Below are positions 22,932 through 29,542 of a stretch of DNA of 32,240 nucleotides, piece after piece. The notes beneath the pieces were generated by a model that worked only from the letters and a program-made list of their open reading frames with translations, did no database searches and was not told the DNA's origin. Source of the DNA: a virus; the IMG/VR virus record IMGVR_UViG_3300020185_000161, positions 1-32,240 of that record; one strand, given 5' to 3'. The position numbers and the translations under genes are program-made. Each line of letters starts with the position of its first letter. Within the stretch, counting starts at the first letter, position 1.

Positions 22932-23798
22932 ATGATTATCGTGGATCTTAACCAGGTAATGCTATCTAACCTTCTATCGCAACTTGGTAGCCATACTAAT
23001 GCAAAAATTGAAGAGAATATGGTCAGACATATGATCATCAATACTTTACGGTCATATAAAGTGAAGTTTGGTGCTGAATATGGTGAAATGGTCATAGCAT
23101 GTGATAATAGGAACTACTGGAGAAAACAGATATTTCCTTATTACAAAGCCAACCGCAAGAAGAGCCAAGCTAAATCCGAACTAGATTGGAGCGAGATCTT
23201 CGGTTGTATGGATAAAATCAGATCAGAACTTAAAGAGTTTTTCCCCTATAGAATCATTGACATTGAATCAGCTGAGGCTGATGATATCATTGGTACGCTG
23301 TGTACAGAGTTTGGTCAAACTATTGGTGGTGATCCAATCCTCATACTTTCAGGCGATAAAGACTTCATCCAACTACACGTGTATGGTAATGTTAAGCAGT
23401 ACGACCCAACACGTAAACGCTGGATCAAACATAACGATCCTGAAACATATCTCATTGAACATATTATGAAAGGCGATAGTAGCGACGGAGTACCTAACAT
23501 TCTTTCGTCTGATAATTGCTTCGTTGTCGGCGAAAGACAAAGACCATTGACTGCGAAACGTATAGAGAAATTTAAAAAGATCACTGATGATGAGTGGCCA
23601 GAGTACCCGGAAACAAATATTTCTAGAAACTATTTTAGAAACGCACAGCTGATTGATCTTTCACACACGCCCGATACTATTAAAGAAAACGTTATGGTAT
23701 CGTATAACAAACAAACAGGTAAGAACAGGTCTAAACTTTTAGATTATTTTACCTCATTCAAACTCCGAGAGTTAACACAACACATCGGTGATTTTTAA
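22932..23798 (+). CDS. rnh: T4 RNase H-like 5'-3' exonuclease (FEN family)
   Basis: The protein has 288 residues (T4 Rnh has 305). Metal ligands in order: Asp5 (IIVDLN), Asp58 (ACDNR), Glu115, Asp117 and Asp118 (AEADDII), Asp142 and Asp144 (SGDKDF), and Asp182/Asp185 (KGDSSDGVPNI). The helical arch region has KANRKKSQAKS. In T4 the enzyme removes RNA primers and adjacent DNA from lagging-strand fragments. It works downstream of the primase encoded at 9694. Confidence 0.93.
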   Translation: MIIVDLNQVMLSNLLSQLGSHTNAKIEENMVRHMIINTLRSYKVKFGAEYGEMVIACDNRNYWRKQIFPYYKANRKKSQAKSELDWSEIFGCMDKIRSELKEFFPYRIIDIESAEADDIIGTLCTEFGQTIGGDPILILSGDKDFIQLHVYGNVKQYDPTRKRWIKHNDPETYLIEHIMKGDSSDGVPNILSSDNCFVVGERQRPLTAKRIEKFKKITDDEWPEYPETNISRNYFRNAQLIDLSHTPDTIKENVMVSYNKQTGKNRSKLLDYFTSFKLRELTQHIGDF

Positions 23799-23815
23799 AT
23801 TTAAGGAGAATAACC

Positions 23816-24253
23816 ATGGTTATTGGTATGGCAGAATTCCTGACGAAAGTAGGAAAACAAAAGAAGACTATTGATAAGATTAATATGCTCGGTGCGAATG
23901 ATACTTTTGCATTGCGTGTTATCCTGCAAGCTATTTATGACGATTCAGTTAGATTTTTGTTGCCTGCAGGCACACCGCCATTTAAAGTGCAAGAATTGGC
24001 CGACCAGGAACATGTGCTACATAAAGAAGCAAAGAATATCCAGTACTATGTTGAAGGGTTTCACCCAAACCTAAGCCAATCCAAACGAGAGATGATGTTT
24101 GTGCAGCTACTCGAGCGAGTGACGACTGAAGATGCTGCTCTTCTTTGTGATATGAAGGACAAAAAACCAATCAAGGGAATTACGATCAAACACGTAATGG
24201 AAGCTCTACCGGGATTAATTCAAAACAACACACAAGAAGAACATGTCGAATAA
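23816..24253 (+). CDS. Conserved T4-like phage protein (DUF6433-type)
   Basis: The protein has 145 residues behind a consensus AAGGAGA. The pattern LGANDTFALRVILQAIYDD..V.FLLPAG.PPFK, then QSKREMMFVQLLERVTTEDAALL and KDKKPIKGIT matches, from memory, a family found next to RNase H and other replication genes in T4-like marine phages. It is mostly helical with no catalytic motif. Probably a replication or late-transcription accessory protein by location, but function is unknown. Confidence 0.75.
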   Translation: MVIGMAEFLTKVGKQKKTIDKINMLGANDTFALRVILQAIYDDSVRFLLPAGTPPFKVQELADQEHVLHKEAKNIQYYVEGFHPNLSQSKREMMFVQLLERVTTEDAALLCDMKDKKPIKGITIKHVMEALPGLIQNNTQEEHVE

Positions 24254-24431
24254 ATTCAAGAATATTAAGAAAAATTATAACACTACACAAGACGAGCTCG
24301 AGGGTGAGTCAGCGAGTCGTGGATATAAAAAAGAATATAAAAAAGAAAAAGCTCGTAAACTAAGTAAGATGAACCTACGATCTAAGCACATCGATGACTT
24401 ATTAGATCTAATGGAAGATAATAATTACTGA
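24243..24431 (+). CDS. Small basic hypothetical protein
   Basis: The 62-residue protein overlaps the previous stop by 11 bases and the next start by 1 base. It is rich in Lys and Arg (KKNYNTTQDE, then KKEYKKEKARKLSKMNLRSK) with a short acidic helical tail. Tight coupling on both sides supports it being real. No family recognised; may bind nucleic acid. Confidence 0.65.
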   Translation: MSNKFKNIKKNYNTTQDELEGESASRGYKKEYKKEKARKLSKMNLRSKHIDDLLDLMEDNNY

Positions 24432-24685
24432 TGCCAACATATAGTTTTAAAGATATCCAAACCGGCGTTATCTATGAGGAATTCTTGACTCTTTCTGAGT
24501 TCGATGAATACAAAGAACAACACAAAGATTCCGTCATACCATTGATTACTACACCACCATTAATTAGCTCTGGTCGTGGTATGGGTAAACCAGATGAGGG
24601 GTTTCGTGATGTGTTAAAGGAGATAAAAAAGAATCACACACACCAGCGCTCTTTCTCAGCGAAAAGTACAATCAACACTTTCTAA
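24431..24685 (+). CDS. Small conserved phage protein, FmdB-like N-terminus without zinc cysteines
   Basis: The protein has 84 residues. MPTYSFKDIQTGVIYEEF resembles the start of FmdB-type zinc-ribbon proteins, but the cysteines are absent. The C-terminal KPDEGFRDVLKEIKKNHT and STINTF are conserved in related T4-like phage proteins as I recall them. It starts on the previous stop (TGATG). Function unknown. The 36-base gap that follows is an AAT/AAC-rich tract. Confidence 0.7.
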   Translation: MPTYSFKDIQTGVIYEEFLTLSEFDEYKEQHKDSVIPLITTPPLISSGRGMGKPDEGFRDVLKEIKKNHTHQRSFSAKSTINTF

Positions 24686-24721
24686 AAATAACAATAACAA
24701 TAATAACAAGCAGGATGACCA

Positions 24722-25474
24722 ATGTACGGGACAAAGTCAAATAAAAAACTATCTCGAAAACAAAGAAGAAAACTGCGACAAGAGAGTCCTCTCGATCCGT
24801 CTTCAAAGTCTAAATTTAATTTGAAGCATGTAGAGCCATTAACTGATAATCAAGCTCGGTGTTTTGATGCGTTTGCTGAAGGACAGAATCTGATGTTACA
24901 CGGTATTGCGGGGACGGGAAAGAGTTTTGTTTCTTTGTATCTCGCTCTTAAAGAAATCGAAAGTAATCCCGATTCATGTTATAAGAATGTGACAATCATC
25001 AGAAGCGTTGTTCCCACCAGGGACATGGGTTTTTTACCTGGAAACGCTAAAGAAAAAACTAAAGCATACGAAGCGCCATATTATGCAATTTGTTCTGAAC
25101 TTTATGAACGTGGTGATGCGTATGAGTTATTAAAATCTAGGAATATGATTGATTTTATCACCACATCTTTTATTCGTGGTATAACGTTGGACAATACCAT
25201 TATCGTTGTTGATGAAATAGCTAACATGACGCTACACGAACTCGATTCTGTCATGACGCGTGTCGGTAGGAATTGCAAGATCATTTTTTGTGGTGATTTC
25301 AGACAAAGCGATTTCACGACTGAGCGAGAAAAAAGTGGCATCATGAAATTCATGCAGATTATCAATAGAATGAATAAGTTCGAATTCGTTGATTTCCATG
25401 AGGACGACATTGTACGATCAGGTTTGGTCAAATCGTATATCATCCAAAAAGAAAAAATAGGCATCGATGTCTGA
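24722..25474 (+). CDS. phoH: PhoH-like P-loop ATPase
   Basis: The protein has 250 residues. GIAGTGKS (61-68) is Walker A, TIIVVDEIANMT (159-170) Walker B, and IIFCGDFRQSDF the sensor-type motif; the order matches PhoH. A basic N-terminal extension (KLSRKQRRKLRQ) is present. PhoH genes are frequent in marine phages; the related PhoH and helicase families bind RNA, and the phage role is unsettled. An in-family change from DEAQN to DEIAN is visible at Walker B. Confidence 0.92.
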   Translation: MYGTKSNKKLSRKQRRKLRQESPLDPSSKSKFNLKHVEPLTDNQARCFDAFAEGQNLMLHGIAGTGKSFVSLYLALKEIESNPDSCYKNVTIIRSVVPTRDMGFLPGNAKEKTKAYEAPYYAICSELYERGDAYELLKSRNMIDFITTSFIRGITLDNTIIVVDEIANMTLHELDSVMTRVGRNCKIIFCGDFRQSDFTTEREKSGIMKFMQIINRMNKFEFVDFHEDDIVRSGLVKSYIIQKEKIGIDV

Positions 25475-25679
25475 GGAATATAAAATAATCCCAGAAGATA
25501 TTGTAGAAGACACAGCCAAAGCTTTAATGGAAATGGGTGAATCTGATAATAAATTTAGTAATCTTATGGCAATTGGTGCTAGGTGGAAAGTCGCTGGTTG
25601 CACACCTATATATCTGATCAATTCATCAATGATAATGTATTGTGTATCAGAAGAAACATGGGGTAGAAAATTGCATTGA
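25467..25679 (+). CDS. Hypothetical protein overlapping phoH
   Basis: The 70-residue protein starts 8 bases inside the phoH 3' end. It has an acidic helical N-terminus (EEYKIIPEDIVEDTAKALMEMG) and a more hydrophobic C-terminal half (GARWKVAGCTPIYLINSSMIMY). Not recognised. Translationally coupled to phoH. A family promoter begins 16 bases after its stop. Confidence 0.6.
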   Translation: MSEEYKIIPEDIVEDTAKALMEMGESDNKFSNLMAIGARWKVAGCTPIYLINSSMIMYCVSEETWGRKLH

Positions 25680-25695
25680 TTAATGAAAATAAAGG

Positions 25696-25724
25696 TTGAC
25701 TTTATATCAAAACAACGCTATACT
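25696..25724 (+). promoter_or_regulatory. Family promoter ahead of a terminated leader
   Basis: TTGACT (25696-25701), 17 bases, TATACT (25719-25724), with the TATAC-tactt-GTATA dyad and TTGATAAGG following. Unlike its relatives it is not followed by an ATG. The leader runs into a terminator at 25769. Confidence 0.88.
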
Positions 25725-25730
25725 ACTTGT

Positions 25731-25800
25731 ATAACTTGATAAGGTTCGTCGCTTTAAATAGACGCGTCGGGGAGAGAAAGTTATCTCCCCATTTATTTTT
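25731..25800 (+). ncRNA. Candidate short RNA or attenuated leader
   Basis: From the predicted start near 25731 to the T-run at about 25800 is some 70 bases with no ATG. It can form CGTC-gctttaaata-GACG (25747-25764) and then the GGGGAGA/TCTCCCC terminator stem. This is either a small phage RNA or a leader that attenuates the secreted-protein gene at 25819. Confidence 0.45.
25769..25800 (+). terminator. Intrinsic terminator/attenuator upstream of the secreted-protein gene
   Basis: GGGGAGA (25769-25775) pairs perfectly with TCTCCCC (25784-25790) across an 8-base loop, followed by ATTTATTTTT. It lies between the promoter at 25696 and the ATG at 25819. Readthrough is required for the gene unless another promoter exists. 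Confidence 0.75.
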
Positions 25801-25818
25801 ATATTATGGAGAATACTT

Positions 25819-26241
25819 ATGATTAGTCGCCAAAAATTCACAACAGCAATCAGTGCTGTATTGTTAACAACACCAATGCTCGTTTCAGTAGCTTCGGCTT
25901 CTGGTCCGGATCTACTTAAATTCCCTACAAATACTCCTGTTATCTCAGAAGTAAAGGAATCATTCAATGGCATTGAATTCAAACGATACGCCCAACTGGA
26001 ATATTCTATTGATGGTGAGCAGTGGGAAGGACGACTCGGTTTTTCGGCTGAGTACGGTCAGTGGACGTTGACACCTAGCCTCATCAGCACATACGATAAC
26101 ACAGATGAGCTGGAATATTCTGGATTAGAAACTGTGCTGCAGTACAAATTTAATGATATGTTTACAGCGTATGGTGAACTTACGATTGATGATTCACTCA
26201 ACAACTCAGATACAGTTCTGGGCGTCAGGGTCAATTTTTAA
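25819..26241 (+). CDS. Secreted beta-rich protein, outer-membrane-like
   Basis: The protein has 140 residues. Residues 1-27 form a Sec signal peptide: basic MISRQK, a hydrophobic core and a V-A-S-A cleavage site. The mature 113 residues alternate hydrophobic and polar residues in strand-like segments (RYAQLEYSI, WEGRLGFSAEYG, WTLTPSLISTY, TVLQYKF, FTAYGELTI) and end in VLGVRVNF. A terminal Phe is the recognition signal for the BAM outer-membrane assembly machine. About five or six strands are too few for a monomeric barrel, so it may oligomerise or be periplasmic. It is flanked by an attenuator and a strong terminator. Function unknown; a role in altering the host surface is plausible. Confidence 0.72.
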   Translation: MISRQKFTTAISAVLLTTPMLVSVASASGPDLLKFPTNTPVISEVKESFNGIEFKRYAQLEYSIDGEQWEGRLGFSAEYGQWTLTPSLISTYDNTDELEYSGLETVLQYKFNDMFTAYGELTIDDSLNNSDTVLGVRVNF

Positions 26242-26256
26242 AAAAGTTTAGGATTA

Positions 26257-26282
26257 GGGCGGGCTTCGGTTCGCCCTTTTTA
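26257..26282 (+). terminator. Intrinsic terminator with UUCG tetraloop
   Basis: GGGCGGGC (26257-26264), loop TTCG, then GTTCGCCC (26269-26276) gives an 8-bp stem with two G-U pairs, followed by TTTTTAT. It is 15 bases past the secreted-protein stop and insulates that gene on its 3' side. Confidence 0.92.
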
Positions 26283-26308
26283 TAAGACTACATATAAAGA
26301 GATGAAAA

Positions 26309-26521
26309 ATGAAATCAGTTACATTACAAGTTGAAGATGTCGACCAAGTTGTTATTGATGAGTTGAAAGATGCTTACCAGAGAAATAACAAGTTTGATCG
26401 GGTAGACTGTTCTGATACAGTGCTTGAACCAGATTATGAGTTGCTCAAAGCAATTCAAACTGTACTTGAATATTATATGTCCGCCGATGAAATTAAAGTT
26501 TGGAATGAAAATGAAAAATGA
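26309..26521 (+). CDS. Small acidic conserved hypothetical protein
   Basis: The protein has 70 residues. VTLQVEDVDQVVIDELKDAYQ, DCSDTVLEPDYELLKAIQTVLEYYMS resembles small helical phage proteins I have seen next to early genes in T4-like marine phages. The following gene overlaps its stop (ATGA). No promoter is apparent between the terminator at 26257 and this gene apart from a TATAAAGA near 26294. Confidence 0.65.
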   Translation: MKSVTLQVEDVDQVVIDELKDAYQRNNKFDRVDCSDTVLEPDYELLKAIQTVLEYYMSADEIKVWNENEK

Positions 26522-26994
26522 TTAAACACGAACCACAATTTGATACTGATAAGGTTTGCAAACTCTATTCGGAAAGGGATGGAGTTTCTATTACCTATGT
26601 CTGTACATCGGCACTAGGGGGTGAAGCCCAAGCGATGGATATCTTCTATCGCGACACGCCACACCCCGTGTTTGGTAACAAGTATTTTGGCATTTTCCAA
26701 CTACCGTGCGGCAATCTAATGATTACCAATGCAGATAGGATCGAACAAGCAGAGTTTGGACTTATCGAAGATGATGCTGGCGATCTACAGTATAGCGCCC
26801 ATCGACATGACTACAAACAATTCGAGAATGGTCATATGATTGATGGTGGACGTTCTTATATCAAATCAAGTATGTGTCCGATTCATATGCATGTTGTTCG
26901 TGATGGTGAAATGGTTCAAGAGGTTACAAAAAAGATGGCAAATATAGTGCACCAGAATGGTAATAATGAAATACGCTATAAAAGTTTGTCTTGA
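26518..26994 (+). CDS. Hypothetical protein with IHMHVVRDGEM C-terminal segment
   Basis: The 158-residue protein starts on the previous stop (ATGA). It is mixed alpha/beta with a Cys/His-containing middle (CGNLMITNADRIEQ, SAHRHDYKQF) and no recognised motif. Near the C-terminus PIHMHVVRDGEMVQEV is of interest, because the DNA for IHMHVVRDGEM is repeated exactly 350 bases downstream in a 19-codon ORF. The next gene overlaps its end by 29 bases. Confidence 0.65.
   Translation: MIKHEPQFDTDKVCKLYSERDGVSITYVCTSALGGEAQAMDIFYRDTPHPVFGNKYFGIFQLPCGNLMITNADRIEQAEFGLIEDDAGDLQYSAHRHDYKQFENGHMIDGGRSYIKSSMCPIHMHVVRDGEMVQEVTKKMANIVHQNGNNEIRYKSLS
26881..26913 (+). repeat. 33-base direct repeat, copy 1 (copy 2 at 27233-27265)
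   Basis: The 33 bases starting attcatatgcatgttgttc are identical to 27233-27265. Copy 1 lies in the gene at 26518 and encodes IHMHVVRDGEM. Copy 2 encodes the same peptide in a short ORF. Confidence 0.9.
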
Positions 26995-27154
26995 CGGCAA
27001 GGACGATTGGATGTATATCACAGAGCCTACAAAACATCAGTCGGATCTAGTTCCTATGATTTTTGAAGATGAGGAAAGTGCAGAAAAGATTGCTATTATT
27101 TGGCGGCTTGAAGGTAAAGAAGATAACGTTAAGGTAGTGGAATATGAAAGTTAA
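26966..27154 (+). CDS. Small conserved phage protein
   Basis: The protein has 62 residues from the ATG at 26966, which begins MKYAIKVCLDGKDDWMYIT; this is the natural start of the family as I recall it, so I prefer it over the in-frame ATG at 26957. It is a small alpha/beta protein with an EEDEESAEKIA-like acidic helix and VKVVEYES end. Overlaps the upstream gene by 29 bases and the next ORF by 11. Function unknown. Confidence 0.65.
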   Translation: MKYAIKVCLDGKDDWMYITEPTKHQSDLVPMIFEDEESAEKIAIIWRLEGKEDNVKVVEYES

Positions 27155-27224
27155 AATTGGCGTGAAGGTTAAGATGCTAGATGAAGAAACAGACTGGTTA
27201 GAAATGGATTGGATTATCAAATGA
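27144..27224 (+). CDS. 26-codon ORF, possible truncated paralogue
   Basis: An ATG inside the previous gene's end opens MKVKIGVKVKMLDEETDWLE..., 26 codons to TGA 27222-27224. The basic/hydrophobic start and the DDW/TDW position resemble the first 20 residues of the preceding protein, so it may be a shortened duplicate. Both ends overlap neighbours (the next ATG is in its stop). Too short to be sure. Confidence 0.35.
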   Translation: MKVKIGVKVKMLDEETDWLEMDWIIK

Positions 27225-27280
27225 GGTATTCAATTCATATGCATGTTGTTCGTGATGGTGAAATGTTATTAAAAAAATAA
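27221..27280 (+). pseudogene. 19-codon remnant carrying the duplicated IHMHVVRDGEM segment
   Basis: An ATG on the previous stop (ATGA) opens MRYSIHMHVVRDGEMLLKK and stops at 27278-27280. Its middle is the exact 33-base repeat of the gene at 26518, after which sequence diverges into an A-rich tract. This looks like a gene fragment left by partial duplication or deletion; a functional micro-peptide cannot be excluded. Confidence 0.45.
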
Positions 27281-27288
27281 AATAAAGC

Positions 27289-27317
27289 TTGACTTTTTAT
27301 CAAAACAACGGTATACT
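27289..27317 (+). promoter_or_regulatory. Family promoter
   Basis: TTGACT (27289-27294), 17 bases, TATACT (27312-27317), followed by the ACAGTATA right arm of the dyad. AAAAAGGAA precedes the ATG at 27348. Confidence 0.88.
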
Positions 27318-27347
27318 ACAGTATAATCTTAAAAAGGAATAGATTAA

Positions 27348-27526
27348 ATGACTGAGACAATATACCTGTATGTATTTATTTTTGTATTGATTCTCTTGCT
27401 GGTGTCGGTGTTGCTATTAAAGGGGCAATCGATACGTATGTGAGAGCCAAGCTCTGGTGGTATGGCTTCAAAAAAGTCAAGAATGCCAAAAACGAAGACG
27501 CTATTGATTATTATAGCCAACTGTAA
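27348..27526 (+). pseudogene. Small membrane protein gene split by a -1 frameshift
   Basis: The ATG follows a family promoter and ribosome site. Its frame encodes MTETIYLYVFIFVLILL... and stops after 31 codons (27441-27443). From 27356 the -1 frame is open to TAA 27524-27526 and reads like a gene: DSLAGVGVAIKGAID, VRAKLWWYGFKKVKN, EDAIDYYSQL. That frame has no ATG of its own. Joining the two near the T5 run at 27379-27383 gives about 59 residues. A mutation, a sequencing error or programmed slippage could explain it. The 48 bases that follow, up to the next ATG, hold an AATAAATA and an AAGGA. Confidence 0.5.
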
Positions 27527-27574
27527 TAAATATAATATGCCAACAATCCTAAAATAATCACAAGGACATATAGA

Positions 27575-28600
27575 ATGATTAACTTTAATAAAATCAAAAA
27601 AAGCGTTGCGATCGCAGGCATCGGCGTTGTTCTGCTCGCATCAGCTTCTTGCATAATTGACCCGACAACGGCGCAAAAAAGCTCAAGTGAGGTATACCAG
27701 CAATCCATTAACGCTGTTGTGATGATACAAAACGACCCTCCGAGCAGTATGGGGACAGGATTCTTTATTGATGAAAATGTAATCGTAACAAATTATCATG
27801 TGGTCGAGGGAATGACAAATGTCATTGTATACGCAGATAGTTCAAACGCGCCTTATCACGCCGAAGTATTACATTCCTCACCATACCATGATATTTCTAT
27901 TTTAAGGATTAAAGACTGGGATGATTTCAAAGCTACTGCAGACTGGAACGCTTTAACTATCTCAGACGAAGATCCCAATATTGGAGATATTGCTTATACA
28001 TTAGGACATCCATGGGGTGTTTACTGGACTTTCTCCACTGGAATCATTAGCGGCACCAAAAGACGCGCGCCTGGCTCGGTAGGAGGGGAAGTATTGTTCC
28101 ATCAAACGGACGCTAATATGTTTGAAGGTAACTCGGGCGGACCTCTACTCAACGTCGATGGTGACGTTATCGGTATCAACTCCCGAATCCAACTTGGCAA
28201 CGGAGGCAGTCATGCATATGCTATTCCAGGCGTAATAGCGAATAAAGTTATCTATGATTTCTTGACTTATTCCAAGACAAATGTCCCGAAACTAGGCGTC
28301 AACCTGGGATACTCTGATGAATGGGAAATTGATGTTGAAGCTTTCGCCTCTACTGACTCGCCAGCTGAGAAAGCTTGTGGTCTGAGCGAAGGCGATATTA
28401 TCTTGAGGATCAAAAAAGAAACAACGGTGGATCAGTATGATAACGAAACAACATATGATTTTGTAGATGTAGGTATATCGGCTGATCTTATCTACTTTAT
28501 TCAAAAACTGAATTTGGACGAAGGCGCCATTGTCATGGAGATCAAAAATCAATACGATGGCACTATTGAAAATAAATCTTGCACGATCCAACGTCCATAA
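27575..28600 (+). CDS. HtrA/DegP-like trypsin-fold protease with lipoprotein-type signal
   Basis: The protein has 341 residues. Residues 1-26 are a signal peptide, MINFNKIKKS then a hydrophobic stretch ending LLASASC; Cys26 is the candidate lipidated residue, though Ser at -3 is atypical. The triad is His75 (TNYHVV), Asp106 (YHDISIL) and Ser187 (GNSGGPL), with GTGFFI and YAIPG flanking as in DegP/DegQ. The C-terminal 100 residues, with SEGDIILRIKKE, look like one PDZ-type domain. Such proteases act in the periplasm on misfolded or outer-membrane proteins. A phage copy with an export signal suggests envelope remodelling or protein quality control during infection. Confidence 0.88.
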   Translation: MINFNKIKKSVAIAGIGVVLLASASCIIDPTTAQKSSSEVYQQSINAVVMIQNDPPSSMGTGFFIDENVIVTNYHVVEGMTNVIVYADSSNAPYHAEVLHSSPYHDISILRIKDWDDFKATADWNALTISDEDPNIGDIAYTLGHPWGVYWTFSTGIISGTKRRAPGSVGGEVLFHQTDANMFEGNSGGPLLNVDGDVIGINSRIQLGNGGSHAYAIPGVIANKVIYDFLTYSKTNVPKLGVNLGYSDEWEIDVEAFASTDSPAEKACGLSEGDIILRIKKETTVDQYDNETTYDFVDVGISADLIYFIQKLNLDEGAIVMEIKNQYDGTIENKSCTIQRP

Positions 28601-28613
28601 GAAAGGAAATATA

Positions 28614-28862
28614 ATGTCTTACCGTCAATTTCCAGAACTAACGCCGGTTGAAGAGAAGATGGGATTCAAGCTTATAGAGAGAGCCGAAAGGGTTATCAAT
28701 ATCATGGAAGCCGATAAAGGTCGCGCTGGTAGTGATGATTACTACACCCATGGCAGAATTTCTGAGCTTCGTACTTTAATTGAGTTAATTAAAGATCATT
28801 ATTCCAATGACATGACACAATATAATGAACTACTAGCTCAGGAAAAGAGCTGGTATGTTTAG
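28614..28862 (+). CDS. Hypothetical helical protein ahead of the spanin genes
   Basis: The 82-residue protein starts at the ATG at 28614 behind GAAAGGAAA; an upstream in-frame ATG at 28530 lies within the protease gene. It is charged and helical (VEEKMGFKLIERAERVINIME, RISELRTLIELIKDHY). The next gene overlaps its stop by 8 bases. Not recognised. The YRQF start echoes the leaders near 174-1983, but the rest does not, so I treat this as coincidence. Confidence 0.65.
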   Translation: MSYRQFPELTPVEEKMGFKLIERAERVINIMEADKGRAGSDDYYTHGRISELRTLIELIKDHYSNDMTQYNELLAQEKSWYV

Positions 28863-29262
28863 ATTATATGGCGCGCTGCTGGTCCCCGCTTTGCTAGCAG
28901 TGCTTTTGGGTGGTGCATACTACTATTACAACTCTTCCCAAAAAACTATTACGAACCTACGTGAATCTGTTACTGAGCTGAGTTTCGCTGTGAAGCAAAA
29001 GGACGAAGCCTTTAAACAAATGACTGAGCAAAATGAATTGATTGAGAAACTCAATCGGGAGTTAGCCGAGAACTTGAAAGAAAGCCAAGGATATATCTCC
29101 GAGCTGAGGGAAAAGTTTGCTAGGATTAACATTAATCGTCTGGCCGAAACTACACCAGATATATTAGAAGGAAAAATCAACAGTGCGACTAAAAAAGTAT
29201 TCGACGATCTTAGGAGCATCACTAGCACTGATATTGGTGACCAGCTGCAGCCAGCAGAGTGA
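28855..29262 (+). CDS. Putative inner-membrane spanin subunit (Rz-like)
   Basis: The protein has 135 residues. Residues about 5-26 form one N-terminal membrane segment (GALLVPALLAVLLGGAYYYY). Residues 28-105 are a charged coiled coil (NLRESVTELSFAVKQKDEAF, EKLNRELAENLKESQGYISE). This is the i-spanin layout: membrane anchor plus periplasmic coiled coil. A lipoprotein gene starts inside its 3' end in another frame, which is the standard Rz/Rz1 arrangement. With the partner it would fuse inner and outer membranes at lysis. No endolysin is present in this window. Confidence 0.78.
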   Translation: MFRLYGALLVPALLAVLLGGAYYYYNSSQKTITNLRESVTELSFAVKQKDEAFKQMTEQNELIEKLNRELAENLKESQGYISELREKFARININRLAETTPDILEGKINSATKKVFDDLRSITSTDIGDQLQPAE

Positions 29263-29542
29263 TATCGTAAAAGTACCACAAGTAATTGAGAAGAAAATAC
29301 CTATTGTCCCCAGACCTAGTGGGGTGGCAATCCAAGAGCCTTATTTCTATGTGGTCTCTGATGCTAATTTAGATGCATTTATTGAACGTTATAGGAGCGA
29401 AAATGGAAACATTAACTTCATAGCCGTGACGCCACAAGGATACGAGAACCTGGCGTTCACTATGGCTGAACTGAGACGCTATATCTTACAACAAAAAGAA
29501 ATCATTGTATATTATGAACGATCAATCGCAGGCACGAAATAA
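29183..29542 (+). CDS. Putative outer-membrane lipoprotein spanin subunit (Rz1-like)
   Basis: The protein has 119 residues from a GTG start at 29183, embedded in the +1 frame of the preceding gene, with GAAGGA about 10 bases upstream. Residues 1-22 are a lipoprotein signal: basic MRLKKY, a hydrophobic core and lipobox V-T-S-C, Cys22 lipidated. The mature part includes a short Pro-containing segment (VPQVIEKKIPIVPRP). Rz1-type o-spanins are short, Pro-containing lipoproteins overlapping Rz genes; at about 97 mature residues this is longer than lambda Rz1. Overlap, lipobox and partner together support the call. Confidence 0.78.
   Translation: MRLKKYSTILGASLALILVTSCSQQSDIVKVPQVIEKKIPIVPRPSGVAIQEPYFYVVSDANLDAFIERYRSENGNINFIAVTPQGYENLAFTMAELRRYILQQKEIIVYYERSIAGTK

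Noticed and set aside
28614-28862. Fifth member of the capsid-targeting-leader family (starts SYRQF)
   Set aside because: The next residues (PELTPVEEK) do not fit the leader, and the gene lies with envelope and lysis genes instead of head genes.
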